23,995 bases of DNA, from the NCBI GenBank assembly GCA_003427395.1, contig BFEA01000272.1, positions 396,455-420,449 of the forward strand, in the 5' to 3' direction. The notes beneath the pieces are model-generated. The model searched no databases. It was not told the DNA's origin and was given only the letters and a program-made list of their open reading frames with translations. The position numbers and the translations under genes were made by a program. Of this stretch, positions 15,089 to 23,956 are shown piece after piece; position 1 is the first letter of the stretch; every line of letters begins with the position of its first letter. Source of the stretch: Chara braunii. Lineage: Eukaryota > Streptophyta > Charophyceae > Charales > Characeae.

Positions 15089-15180
15089 TAAAGAAAAAAA
15101 GAAGAAAAGAAAAAGAGAAAAAGAGAAAAAAAGAAAAAAAGAGAAAAAAAAGAAAAAAGAAAAAAAGAAAAAAGAATAGA
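15089..15180. repeat. AAAG-rich tract
   Basis: Roughly 90 bases of AAAG/AAAAAG units. A similar, shorter tract follows the second RING-like copy (about 16050-16140). Confidence 0.9.
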
Positions 15181-15242
15181 TATGTTGATCTGTGGGATGT
15201 GTTATTTGCTTTGTGACAATTGGATTATCTGTAGGACGTGTC

Positions 15243-15480
15243 AGGTTTGGTTTCCTCCTCCTTTTCTTTACCTCTTTGCCTTTTGGCTGCGTGCAAGTGG
15301 GTCTTTGTGACACACGGGGATGGGGGCAGCCAGCGCTCAGCCTGTCATCCACATGGCTGACCTTGTACCTAAGAGTGACAGGCGGAGCTTTCCTTGCCTC
15401 TTCTTTTCCTTTCTCTTTTCTCTTCCTTCCTTCTTGTTTTCGCTTTTGCGGTCCGGTTCAAAGAGTGACAATATATATAT
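15243..15480 (+). repeat. Spacer module S, copy
   Basis: GTTTGGTTTCCTCCTCCTTT, then TTTTGGCTGCGTGCAAGTGG, GACACACGGGGATGGGGGCA, a CATCCACATGGCTGACC block and pyrimidine-rich DNA, ending AGTGACAATATATATA. Shared with 16451-16690 almost throughout. Confidence 0.88.
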
Positions 15481-15554
15481 GGCACTCATTCGGTCAGCTG
15501 CCCAGTGGGAACTGTGGGATGGTGGGACAATGATTCAGGCTATTTTGAACATAA

Positions 15555-15986
15555 ATGAATTTGTGTGCATTACCGAATCATACTTCATTCTGGATTATTG
15601 ATCGACTCTCGTGTGACACCTGTCGGGACAGGGACGCAGTGCGTCTTGGCTGTGGAATTCATCACCTATGCCATCAACATTATCAATCTATTGCAGCCGT
15701 TGCCGTCTGTGCCGAAGGGTGTCCAACATTTCCTCATTGTACACATCCCTATCACCCAGATATTCGTTGTCCCTTCTGTGCTCAAGGACGCTATCAGGAC
15801 TGCATGATGCCGCATTGTGATGAACGTCCTGCTGTTTTTTTGACATGTGGATAGCATGTCCTTTGTCAGGACTGTTTTGATGGGATGGTCCGTGCTAGCT
15901 GTCCTGCTGAATGCTGTGCTGAAGTAGCTCTCCTTGGGTATCCTTGTGAACATCCACGTCATCCTCAGCGTGCCTGTCCTATCTGC
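15555..15986 (+). pseudogene. Tandem RING-like zinc-finger gene with one in-frame stop
   Basis: One frame runs from ATG 15555 to TAG 15984-15986, broken only by TAG at 15852-15854. Domain 1 (about residues 20-80) reads CDTCRDRDAVRLGCGIHHLC, then HQH and CPFC: C-x2-C-x9-C-x2-H-x2-C-x2-H...C-x2-C. Domain 2 reads PHCDERPAVFLTCG, stop, HVLCQDCFDGMV and CPIC. In the paralogue at 14933 the stop codon is CAG, so a single C-to-T change made it. The Cys/His ladder on both sides is kept, suggesting recent loss or a sequencing or editing effect. RING pairs occur in E3 ligases, but the exact family is not recognised. Exons upstream, if any, are not found. Confidence 0.6.
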
Positions 15987-16199
15987 TGGGGTTAGGGCTC
16001 CTCTTCTTGACTGGTTAATAGAATCAAGCGATCAGGAGCAACACTAATTGTAGGACAGAAAAGAAAAAAAGTAAAAAAGTACAAATTCCTGGAGAAAAGA
16101 AAGAAGAAAATAAGAAAAAAGAAGAGAAAAAAAGAAAAAAATCTGTTGAACTTTGTAGTGACAGTGGCAAGAGGTTTATCTGTGGGATGTGTCATTTGC

Positions 16200-16440
16200 T
16201 TTCTTCCTTTGTCTTTTCTTTGCCTCTTTGCCTTTTGGCTGTGTGCAAGTGGGTCGATATGACACACGGAGGTGGGGGCAGCCGCCGCTCAACCTACATC
16301 CACGTGGGCGGCCTTGTGCGCAAGAGGTTATGAACAGGGGGAGTTGTAAGGAAGAAGATTAAAAATGAATCAAGTTTTTCTTGTTTTCCTTGTTTTCTTT
16401 CGTTTTTCGCTTTGGCGCTCTGATATCATGTGACAATATA
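16200..16440 (+). repeat. Spacer module S, diverged copy
   Basis: TTGCCTCTTTGCCTTTTGGC, GTGCAAGTGGGTCGATATGA, CACACGGAGGTGGGGGCAGC and TATGAACAGGGGGAG, ending TGTGACAATATATATA. It carries an extra A-rich stretch near 16355. Confidence 0.85.
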
Positions 16441-16450
16441 TATATCCCTG

Positions 16451-16690
16451 TCAGGTTTGGTTTCCTCCTCCTTTTCTTTACCTCTTTGCCTTTTGGCTGC
16501 GTGCAAGTGGGTCCTTGTGACACACGGGGATGGGGGCAGCCAGCGCTCAACCTGTCATCCACGTGGCTGGCCTTGTACGTAGGAGGTGATGAACAGGTGG
16601 GGCTTTCCTTCCTGACTTTTTTTCTTTCCCTTCCTTGTTTTGCTTTTTTCCGTCTTTGCGCTCCGTTTCACAGTGTGACAATATATATCG
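16451..16690 (+). repeat. Spacer module S, copy ending at the U2 region
   Basis: Starts CTGTCAGGTTTGGTTTCC and matches 15237-15480 closely. It ends GTGACAATATATATCGTCAA, where the junction motif forms a near palindrome with the reverse end of the hammerhead module. Confidence 0.88.
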
Positions 16691-16821
16691 TCAAACAGTA
16701 TATGTATAGGTTTATTTATCAACCCTTCATGGGTGCACCACTATTCAGCCCCACACGCACTGGGTGAGGTTTTGAAATTTTTTGAAATTGAGTGAAAAGT
16801 TAAAATTTTCAAAGAGATTAC

Positions 16822-16960
16822 TGTTAGAGGTCTGGCTAAGATCAAGTGTAGTATCTGTTAAAAAAAAACAAAAAAGAAAGTGGTAGTATGTGTTCTGTTC
16901 AGTTTTTTGAACTTTTTTTTTAATACCTGATCCGTGGTCCATCGGGCCACTCGGTGTGAA
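16822..16960 (+). pseudogene. U2 snRNA pseudogene, interrupted by poly(A)
   Basis: Bases 16834-16859 (GGCTAAGATCAAGTGTAGTA and six more) are, as far as I recall, identical to the conserved U2 5' region, which includes the branch-point-recognition sequence. After an insertion, U2 resumes with GTAGTATGTGTTCTGTTCAG. It continues with TAATACCTGATCCGTGG and the stem-loop GTGGTCCATCGGGCCAC (16934-16950), expected in U2 as GTGGGCCATCGGCCCAC. The first ~15 bases and the 3' half are missing or degraded. It cannot be functional. Confidence 0.85.
16860..16894 (+). mobile_element. Poly(A) insertion with 12-bp target-site duplication
   Basis: AAAAAAAAACAAAAAAGAAA plus GTG lies between GTAGTATCTGTT (16848-16859) and GTAGTATGTGTT (16883-16894). 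The duplicated 12 bases are U2 sequence. This is what target-primed reverse transcription of little more than a poly(A) tail would leave. Confidence 0.7.
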
Positions 16961-16984
16961 TGGACCTTATTGTTTGGCCAAACA

Positions 16985-17380
16985 GATTTGTAACTTGGAA
17001 CATGATGTTTGTATTAATTTGAGAATATCCTTGAAGATATAGCTTGGCGAAGAAGTTCAATTTTGTCTACACGTGTCAGTCTTGGAAAAACCAATATTAC
17101 AATGGAAGGACCTATCTCTGATATATAATAAAAAACCTGAGTAGATCTGGATTTTGTGATCAAGCGGGTAAACCACATGCCAAATTGGCCTGGGTGAACT
17201 TGGATATTGCAAAGATTCTTTAAAAAATTAATCAGATTCTAGAAGGTGTTTGTAATTAATGTAGTCTTGTATGTACACAATAGTACCAAGCTGCATCGTA
17301 TTCAATATATCATATAATATGCCGGATGGAATGCACTGAGTAGTTTTGGGTCTTATATTTCTGTTGTAGGAATTTTAGTT
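16985..17380. other. Intergenic stretch
   Basis: AT-rich DNA without a recognisable gene, repeat or RNA on either strand. Confidence 0.5.
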
Positions 17381-17518
17381 TTTTTTGTTGTGGTCGTTTG
17401 TCTCACTTTAACCAGCGAAGTGTGCGATGCAGTCATGATGAAGGGGCGTTGTGTTTGGGGGAAGACTAGTAGCCGACAGAGGACTGGAAGGGTTGGAAGC
17501 AGTGAGAGACGAAAGAGA

Positions 17519-17635
17519 GGGCCCCACTCCACTCTTCTCCACATGCAGAAAAGAAAAAAAATATGGCAGTGTATCTTCCCATGTTCTAGTGGAAGATTCA
17601 TTTTCATTTTGTACATTTGGTGAGGAGCGAGACCC
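17519..17635. mobile_element. Foldback family B, copy
   Basis: GGGCCCCACTCCACTCTTCT and the complement of GGTGAGGAGCGAGACCC form imperfect arms. The core GTATCTTCCCATGTTCTAGT followed by GGAAGATTCATTTTC contains the perfect ATCTTCC/GGAAGAT hairpin. Confidence 0.75.
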
Positions 17636-17654
17636 AAAGTAGGAGAATATTCGC

Positions 17655-17745
17655 TTCCCCTCCCTCCCTCCTCCCTCCCTTCCCTCTCCCTCCCTTCCCT
17701 CTCCCTCCCAGCTCCTCCCTCCTCCTCGTCTCCCTTCTCCTTCTC
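17655..17745. repeat. CCCTCC-rich low-complexity tract
   Basis: Pyrimidine-only CCCTCC/CCCTTCC repeats. The minus strand gives a Glu/Gly/Arg-rich artificial frame. Confidence 0.92.
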
Positions 17746-17854
17746 CACCCCAGCCTGTGTGCTACCCAGTACTTTAGTCTTCACCTGAATAATGAATGTC
17801 TTCTTATTGATTAACATGTTCGCTCATATGAATTTTATTCATTTAATTGATTAT

Positions 17855-17879
17855 ATACCGGGCAGCTCTGTTTGACTAT
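17855..17879 (+). repeat. Short fragment of the hammerhead module end
   Basis: ACCGGGCAGCTCTGTTTGAC followed by TATTTATGTATGG equals the end of the module at 13780-13820. It is an isolated 25-base piece more than 1 kb from the main block. Confidence 0.7.
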
Positions 17880-18686
17880 TTATGTATGGAAAATGAGCAA
17901 TGCGAATGACAGAAGCCAAGTTACAGATAACTTGTGCATGAACTGAAAGGGGATTGCACCACAAGATAACACCAAATAAGTGAGAGCAGAACATCAAAGT
18001 CAATTGATAATGAAAGCCCTCTTCTCGCCTCCAACATCAATGTCAACAATGTCGCTCATCCTATATGGCGCTCGGTGCCCATACTACAATTAGACAGCAC
18101 CTATCAACCTAGACTTTAATGACAGCAACAGGCCTTTATGAAGAACAGCAGCCTATGATGAATGAAGACTCGGACTGAAGTGGCCTGCTCATCACCACCA
18201 GATAAGCACCTACATGGATCACCCTTCCTTCGACTTCCCATGCAGGATCTTCCTCGCACCTTCCTCGCGCCTCACCAGCACCATTCTCCACTCTGCCAGA
18301 CTCTTGTCCAGCAAGCCAGGACTTCACCGGTGCTGCTGCTGTCCAGCCAGAAAGAATGTGTGAAGTGAGTGAGCCTCACTTCCTTTTGTGCTGGCTGCAT
18401 GGGTGAAGCAGGCTCTGGATGCTCGGCGTCTGTCCCAGTAGCTGTGCTCAGGGCCCTTCCAGAAAGTGCCTTTGGCTCAACTGTAAGTGCCCTGGGCCTC
18501 AGCTTCTTTGCTGGGCCCAGCATCTTCAACCGATGGGGCCTACCGGTTGGTTGAAGACGCTTCGTGGAGCAACCAACCCGCGAGGCCCCTTTCTGGTCAC
18601 ATTAGGGTGGGCACAGCCCCTTCCAACCTGGGCCTCATGGTTTGCAGTCCATCCCCCTTTGCTTTGAAAGTCCTTTAAGTAAGCCT
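17880..18686 (-). other. Possible 3' end or LTR of the minus-strand Ty3 element
   Basis: This follows the stop of the chromodomain-like tail. A purine run GCAAAGGGGGA (minus strand, about 18652-18662) followed by TG could be a polypurine tract and LTR start. However, no matching second LTR was seen beyond 22 kb, so it is only a candidate. The open frames on either strand here show no recognisable domain. Confidence 0.3.
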
Positions 18687-18935
18687 TCAATCCACTTGCT
18701 GTTTCTCTTTTACCATTTTCTCATAGTGGGATATGACTTTAGGTGTTCTCTTCATCAGGTCCTCTCTCTTGAACCACCGATCTTCTTTAGGATCCGTATG
18801 ATGCATGAATCTGACCACGAACTGGATCTGGGGTTTCGACGGTCTTCCCCTGCCAACAGGCTTAGGGACAGGCATTAATTTGTTCTCCACGATCTCATCG
18901 ATATCGACATATCCATCCATGGTTGGGGGCAGCAT
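18687..18935 (-). pseudogene. Integrase C-terminal chromodomain-like tail
   Basis: The frame reads MDGYVDIDEIVENKLMPVP, then GRGRPSKPQIQFVVRFMHH and DRWFKREDL, ending in HYEKMVKEKQQVD. This aligns by pattern with the degenerate chromodomain that follows integrase in chromoviruses and may steer insertion to chromatin. Cut off from the preceding domain by a frame break. Confidence 0.75.
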
Positions 18936-18944
18936 CGACCTTCT

Positions 18945-19202
18945 TCAAGGGAACTCGTCAGTTTCTGCAGAAGGAAGGAGTTTGGATGCGTGGAAGACTG
19001 GGTAAGCATGTAGGTGTCGTGGCATGCATATGACGTATGATGGGCCATCTGGGTTTGAATGCACGATGTCTAGGACTTGCCGTGATCCAAAATACTGCAG
19101 CATCAGTCTGCAAGAAATGCCTACCTCTTGAGTAAACTCCGAAGACTTAACCCAGACCCATTCCCCTAGCCGATACTTTCTCTCTTCTACGGTTGTTCTC
19201 AA
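18945..19202 (-). pseudogene. Integrase C-terminal (SH3-like) domain
   Basis: YRLGEWVWVKSSEFTQE, GPSYVICMPRHLHAYP and VFHASKLLP match the DNA-binding C-terminal domain of Ty3-type integrases: the GDxVWV-type opening and the PVFHxSKL motif near the end. Confidence 0.85.
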
Positions 19203-19328
19203 ATGCTATCACTGTGGTCTGCGGTTTCTAAATGTGTTCCAATGTCTGCTGCACCATGTTGTCATACTCTATTCCAAATTCTATGCTTCCAGGTGCTGCA
19301 GACGGTCTAATATCAGGGAGGTGAAAAT

Positions 19329-19586
19329 CTAACAGGGTCCTAGGCTTCCATCCAAGGTGCAACTGCAGCCCGTAGTACTATGTACTGCGTTGTTGTACAG
19401 GCTGGCAGTGAGAGGAAGTTTCTCATCCCAGTTTTCCTTGCTCGGCTTGATATAGTGACTCAGCAGGTGCTGCACTACCTGGTTTATGTGCTCACCCTGC
19501 CCGTTAGTCCCTGGATGGTTCCGAGATGTCATCTGTGGCTGGGAACCCATCTGCTCTGCAGACTTTTTCCATAGCTTACGTGTCAA
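19329..19586 (-). pseudogene. Integrase catalytic core fragment
   Basis: HPGTNGQGEHINQVVQHLL corresponds to the HPxTDGQxE region around the catalytic glutamate of the DDE triad, with Asn for Asp. It is followed by WDEKLPLTASLYNNAVHS, typical of the family. The part holding the two catalytic aspartates (19590-19795) is only weakly readable. Confidence 0.85.
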
Positions 19587-19795
19587 TCCGACATCTCTAT
19601 CGCTAACTGTGGATTTCAGTAACCCAAATCCCGTACCCAGTGATCCATAAACATCTTAATCAGAAAGTCTGTCTCCGCGGTTTTTGGCAGCGCAACTAGT
19701 CTAGTGTATTTGGAGAATCTATTTATAACTGCGATAAGATGCCTTTTCCAGACTTGCCGGTCATGAGCTTGACCAAACCAAGAGGTGCTCGAGTC

Positions 19796-20185
19796 CTAGG
19801 TTTGTCCCTTTGGCAAACCTAACAACGTTTCAACGTACTTTTTTGCATCCTCCAGCATTGTTCGGCACCAAAAATGCTGAACTAAGAGTGCTGATGTCTT
19901 CGCAACGTACTTATTTGCATCCTCCAGCATTGTTGGCCACCGAAAACGCTGAACTAAGTTTGCTGATGTCTTCTCGTAACCAAAATGCCCTATTGCATCG
20001 TTACATTTTCCTAAGAACAAACTGCGCAAAGACTCACTATTTGGCGCACACAACCGTCTATTCCCGGCCTCCTCCAGGAAGAGCAGCCAGTTGATGAATG
20101 CCAACGTCTGACGTAGCTTCGTCCTGCGCCTGGAGTTTGCAAATGATCTCAGACAAGAATCTATCCTCCTTGTAGGCTTTGTCAA
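19796..20185 (-). pseudogene. Integrase zinc-binding region with internal duplication
   Basis: GHFGYEKTSANLVQRFRWP is the H-x-x-H-like start of the HHCC finger. The unit KTSANLVQRFRWPTMLEDAN and its continuation is repeated 24 residues later in diverged form (DNA period 72 bp, 19831/19903). The expected CxxC pair is absent: the text reads ETLLGLPKGQ. Zinc binding is therefore lost. Confidence 0.75.
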
Positions 20186-20199
20186 GATACATCATCAGA

Positions 20200-20835
20200 T
20201 AAGCCATACTCTGTGATTAGCGCACCTAGGTAATCTGCCCTCTTTGACAATACATCAACAACCTTTCTTGAACTCTCCCTTAACATGCTGAAGGTGGAAG
20301 TCATGCATATCTATGACTTGGATCCACCACTTCAGCGCATCAGAGAGGGAAGGATGCGTCTTGACCCACTGAAGCGTCTCGTGGTCAGACCTTACCTCAA
20401 AGAATACCTCAAGGAGATAGTGCTTCTATTGAGTCAAAGCCTTGTAAAGGGTATAAAGCTCTCGCGCATAGGTGGATTTAGCTAATTTCTGGGATGACAT
20501 CTTCCTGCTCATGAACCCGACAGGCGTCACCTTCTTCCCCTCCAGCTGTTGAAGAAATGTGCCTATACCGTATTGGCTAACGCTAGTGGTAACAATTAAC
20601 AACTTGTCTGAATCTGGGATTTTCAGGACTTTGTGATATGTTACAGCGTACTTTAACGTTTTAAAGACACACCATGGGGTGTGAAGAAATGCACCTATAC
20701 CATACTGGCTAACGCTAGTCGTAACAATGAACGGCTTGTCTGAATCTGGGATTTTAAGGACTTTGTGATATGTTCAAGGGTACTTTAACCTTTTGAAGGC
20801 ACACTCGCAGCCAGCTGTCCATGCCCATGGGGTGT
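20200..20835 (-). pseudogene. RNase H region with 142-bp tandem duplication
   Basis: HKVLKIPDSDKPFIVTTSVS and QYGIG correspond to the start of Ty3 RNase H, where TTDAS would hold the first catalytic Asp; here it is TTSVS. The segment occurs twice, starting at 20551 and 20693 on the plus strand. Since 142 is not a multiple of three, the duplication shifts the frame. Downstream, MSRKMSSQKLAKSTYAREL continues the domain. Confidence 0.8.
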
Positions 20836-21710
20836 GAAGGTGAGTAAGATCGGTAAAGGGGCTCATGATCAGATAATAATTGTTCATGAATGAATGATAA
20901 TAGGCCATCATCCCCCAAAACGATTGGACCTCAATCACAGGCCGAGGTCGTGGCGCGTCTCTAATGCTAACCACCTTTGCATCCTCGGGCCCCAAACCTT
21001 CCATAAAGATTCTCTGACTCGAGTACAAGATTCTGGTGCGACTGACCTTGCATTTTTCCAGATTTATCTTATATTTTTGCTTTCGAAGGAGTCCAACCAC
21101 GATATCTAAGTGGTACACGTGCTCCTCAACTGTCCCACTAAAAATAAGTATATTGTGAAGGTACACGATGATAAACTTCTCCAAGTAGTAATGAAATTAT
21201 CCTATTCATGGTGTGCTGGATTATACCGGGCGCATTACAAAGACCGAAAGGCATCACCACAAACTCGTACAGACTATATCGGGTTTGAAATGCGATTTTG
21301 ATGCTGATCCGGCGCCAGCCAAAATATTTTTTTTTGTTGCGCTGGCAGGTCGGCGTGAAACGCCGTGCAGCCCGTTTTCAGGCTCGGCATCGATAGCTGG
21401 GCCAAGTACTGGTGGTTTAACGATGATAGCTTACACCCATGCACCCTATCGAGGAGGTCGTCGATGCGAGGTAGGGGCTTTGCATTCTTAACGATGATAG
21501 CATTGAGGCCCCTATAATCAATGCACATCCTCAGTATCCCCCCCTTTCTTGGGGCAAATAGTACTGGCGCGTCGTAGGGAGACGTCTAGGCCTGATCCAA
21601 CCCTCTGTTAACTCTTTCAATTACCTGTGAAGCTCATCTAACTCTGTATGGAACATCCTATAGATCTTACCTCGGGCTACTTTAGTAGGGATAATCTCTA
21701 TTGCGTGGAT
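20774..21710 (-). pseudogene. Reverse transcriptase relic
   Basis: Segments in order are: KIYRMFHTELDELHR (about 21690), SPYDAPVLFAPRKGG (about 21580), MCIDYRGLNAIIVKNAKPLP and RIDDLLDRV (21528-21440), [11 protein letters not shown] (about 21260) and [20 protein letters not shown] (about 21165). The catalytic YLDD box is YLHN, so both aspartates are gone. Further on, EGLGPEDAKVVSIRDAPRPR and SFWGMMAYYHSF match the RT connection region. Several frame breaks. Confidence 0.88.
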
Positions 21711-21929
21711 AACCTCCCCCTGGCTACGACTCCCGATGGCTCTTCTAGAAGGTTCGAATATTTAGTGACAAAGTTTTCTGTCTCCAGAGGGGTCTTGATG
21801 GCTTGCCCCTTCTGAGATACGAAGACTAAGTACATGCCTTCCTCTTGGTTCTGTCTATCATAGTTGTGAGCGTGCAAGCAACCATAAGAGTGCCATTTTC
21901 TGCGAACTATCTTTCCTCAGACTGACTGT

Positions 21930-22060
21930 CCTACCCTCAGGTAGGTTGAACGTCATGGTTTTCCGGTCCTAGTCAAATTAATGCTTGGCAACCTTGAGGT
22001 AGTGAATGCCTAGTAACATATCGAATGGTAGATTGTCGCTCACCAAAAATGGGGCATTGT
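21930..22060 (-). pseudogene. Protease C-terminal remnant
   Basis: The minus strand reads LPFDMLLGIHYLKVAKH near 22030-21980, like the FDxILGMxWL end of Ty3 proteases. Upstream sequence that should hold the active site is not readable. Confidence 0.5.
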
Positions 22061-22172
22061 GCCTCATTCGCCCTCCTGCTTATGACGAGGTACAAACTAT
22101 GCTGTTCTCTCTTCTGTCTTCACCTAAGCCTCCTCACCATGTCGTCTCTCTTTCCTGTTAGTGCCGTCACTG

Positions 22173-22338
22173 CTTGTCCATTCTTTTGTTCATACTGTTA
22201 ATGATTCCTGCTCTCCATGCTCGTCAACTAATTTCGCTTGTCCATTCTTTTCTTCATGTTGTTCATGATTCCTTCTCTCCATGCTCTTCAGCTAATTCAA
22301 ATGATTCCTGCTGTCCATGCTCTTCAACTAATTCAACA
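22173..22338. repeat. 64-bp degenerate tandem repeat
   Basis: CTTGTCCATTCTTTTGTTCA starts at 22173 and again (CTTGTCCATTCTTTTCTTCA) at 22237. A third partial unit begins at about 22300 with ATGATTCCTGCTGTCCATGC. Confidence 0.88.
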
Positions 22339-23230
22339 GCTCAGGTGATTAGTTAGTTGTCTCTTCTTGGTTCTCTCCCTCCCTCCCTCTCTCTCTGTAT
22401 GTGTGAGAATTGGCATGAATGGTTCTGTCAATGTGAGTAGCCTGGCATAATTCAACACTCAGGTGATTTTCTTTTTTATCTCCGATTCGGTGAGGAATTC
22501 TGATGTGACCCTCAGCCAAAAGTTGTTTGCATTGCAATTCTACACAACATTTTTTTTTCCTAATTTTTTTGGCTTTCGTTGCTGCCCGGAACTGTGCCCG
22601 GGGGCCATGCCCGGTCGGGCACCCAGGCGTGTATCTGGGCACAAGTTGGGTGCCCGGGGACCCGGAAAAACAGCCTAGCTATAAAACCCTAACACAATAA
22701 CACTTTTGGAGGTAAAATGCAGCATCCAATGAATTCAACGAAATGCAAACGTTTTCATTATTGATCCAAACATGTTAAAACTGGACACATGACGTACCCT
22801 AAAGCACATATATATCACACAAAAAAAAGAAAAAAATCTGCACAACCCCTAGTTAACCACCTGTTCTCCAATTTTCAATTCCCATTAGCTAAGGGTTCAG
22901 TGTAGATAAGAGCTGGGATGGTTGGATTTGGCCAGCGGCGTATTATCTCGTTTATTTACCCACTCTCTAACATACCTGAAGTGCACTGCAGGCTTAATCT
23001 TAAATGAAAATGAAAACGATGAGAGTAACGGTGGAGCCGGTGAACCATTCGAATCTCTTTTCGAATGGGACACAGGGCTCATAGTACCTTTGTTTACAGC
23101 AGCAGCCTAGCAATAGGCGCGCAATGCAGCGCTGGTCTGGTTGTGTGCACAGTCGTCAGACCGGAAGGAGCCTAAATAGATGGACTCGAAAGAGCACATC
23201 GGATACTTGGCCATTCAGATGAAGCTCGGT
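22339..23230. other. Intergenic stretch with GC-rich palindromic block
   Basis: No gene is recognised. 22580-22670 is rich in inverted TGCCCGGG-type motifs (GTGCCCGGGGGCCATGCCCG and GGGTGCCCGGGGACCC) and could fold. The rest, including 22690-23110, is AT-rich and featureless to me. Confidence 0.5.
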
Positions 23231-23235
23231 CCTGA

Positions 23236-23388
23236 TGCTACCGGCTGACCCCTGGCTGGTTTCGCCCACCTGCTGGTTGGTCCAGTTCTCGTATGCTCCC
23301 TTGTAGGTGGCTTGAACACGGATGTGGCTTCTACGGGGGTTCCCGTAATTACTATAATGATAATAAAAAAAGGCCTGAAAGGCTGTCC
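23236..23388 (-). repeat. Dispersed repeat family A, copy 2 (inverted)
   Basis: Reverse complement of the family seen at 111-262: GCCTTTCAGGCCTTTTTTTA, ATCATTATAGTAATTACGGG, CAGGTGGGCGAAACCAGCCA and GGGGTCAGCCGGTAGCAT on the minus strand. Confidence 0.72.
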
Positions 23389-23630
23389 TGCCCAGATTTG
23401 ACAGGTAATCGAACTGGTTAGGCTTCAAAGAATTAGCCTTCAGAAAAAAAACAAATTATGACGTCACAGACTGACAAAAAGTATAAATGGAACAAAAGAG
23501 AGTCACTGAACTTTCGGAACTAGAAAACAGCCGCAGGACATCTTTTATAAATTATTTAACAGAATCACACACCATGTTGCATGGCACTGTTCCCAGTCTA
23601 ATCTCCGTGCCAGTGTGGCTGTGCTCCTGT

Positions 23631-23715
23631 GGGCCTTGGTCCACTACTCACCAGATGCACAAAAGACGAGATATGGCTGTGTATCTTCCCATGTTCAACT
23701 GGAAGATTAATTCCA
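23631..23715 (+). mobile_element. Foldback family B, left half
   Basis: GGGCCTTGGTCCACTACTCA, CCAGATGCACAAAAGACGAG and GTGTATCTTCCCATGTTC lead into GGAAGATTAATTCC. The right arm is missing, replaced by GC-rich palindromic DNA from about 23716. Its left arm is the best match to the first block of the U6 units. Confidence 0.72.
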
Positions 23716-23719
23716 TACT

Positions 23720-23795
23720 TGCAGCGCATCGACGTGCGCTGCACCGTGCACACGTGCCGCACTGCGCACAGCGCACGACGCGTGCGCACTGGGAA
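23720..23795. repeat. GC-rich palindromic cluster
   Basis: GCAGCGCATCGACGTGCGCT plus GC contains perfect 8-base inverted arms (GCAGCGCA/TGCGCTGC). It is followed by overlapping GTGCAC, GTGCGCAC, GCGCGT-type palindromes. Confidence 0.8.
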
Positions 23796-23950
23796 CCCGG
23801 AAGATAAGGGGTCGAGAAAACAAAAAAAAAGTTGGGGAGGGGTGTTTTAGACCCGAGTGGGATGTCGCATCATAAACCACGAAAATATTAACAAAAATTT
23901 GAGGCCGCGTGGGGCCTCCGAAATAAAAGGGGGGGAAGTTCGTTTTTTTG

Positions 23951-23956
<6 letters not shown>

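Larger units (their letters stand above)
18690..22060 (-). mobile_element. Decayed Ty3/gypsy retrotransposon pol region
   Basis: Reading leftwards on the minus strand, there are fragments of protease (about 22060-21930), RT (21710-20810), RNase H (20800-20230), integrase zinc-binding region (about 20000-19800), integrase core (about 19590-19330), the integrase SH3-like domain (19190-18950) and a chromodomain-like tail (18930-18690). This is the Ty3/gypsy order, chromovirus type. Frameshifts, stops, duplications and lost catalytic residues show it is dead. No gag or flanking LTR was recognised. Confidence 0.9.

Noticed and set aside
14361-15179. Plus-strand frames of 106 and 131 codons across the hammerhead monomer
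   Set aside because: They read through the ribozyme and its repeat and, in the second case, into an AAAG tract. No homology is recognised, and the repeat itself explains the open length.
17880-18660. LTR of the minus-strand Ty3 element
   Set aside because: A purine run and TG are present, but I found no second copy to the right of the pol region, so an LTR cannot be claimed.
18136-18670. Short open frames of 60-85 codons on both strands
   Set aside because: No recognisable domain and mutually overlapping. Composition is like the surrounding non-coding DNA.
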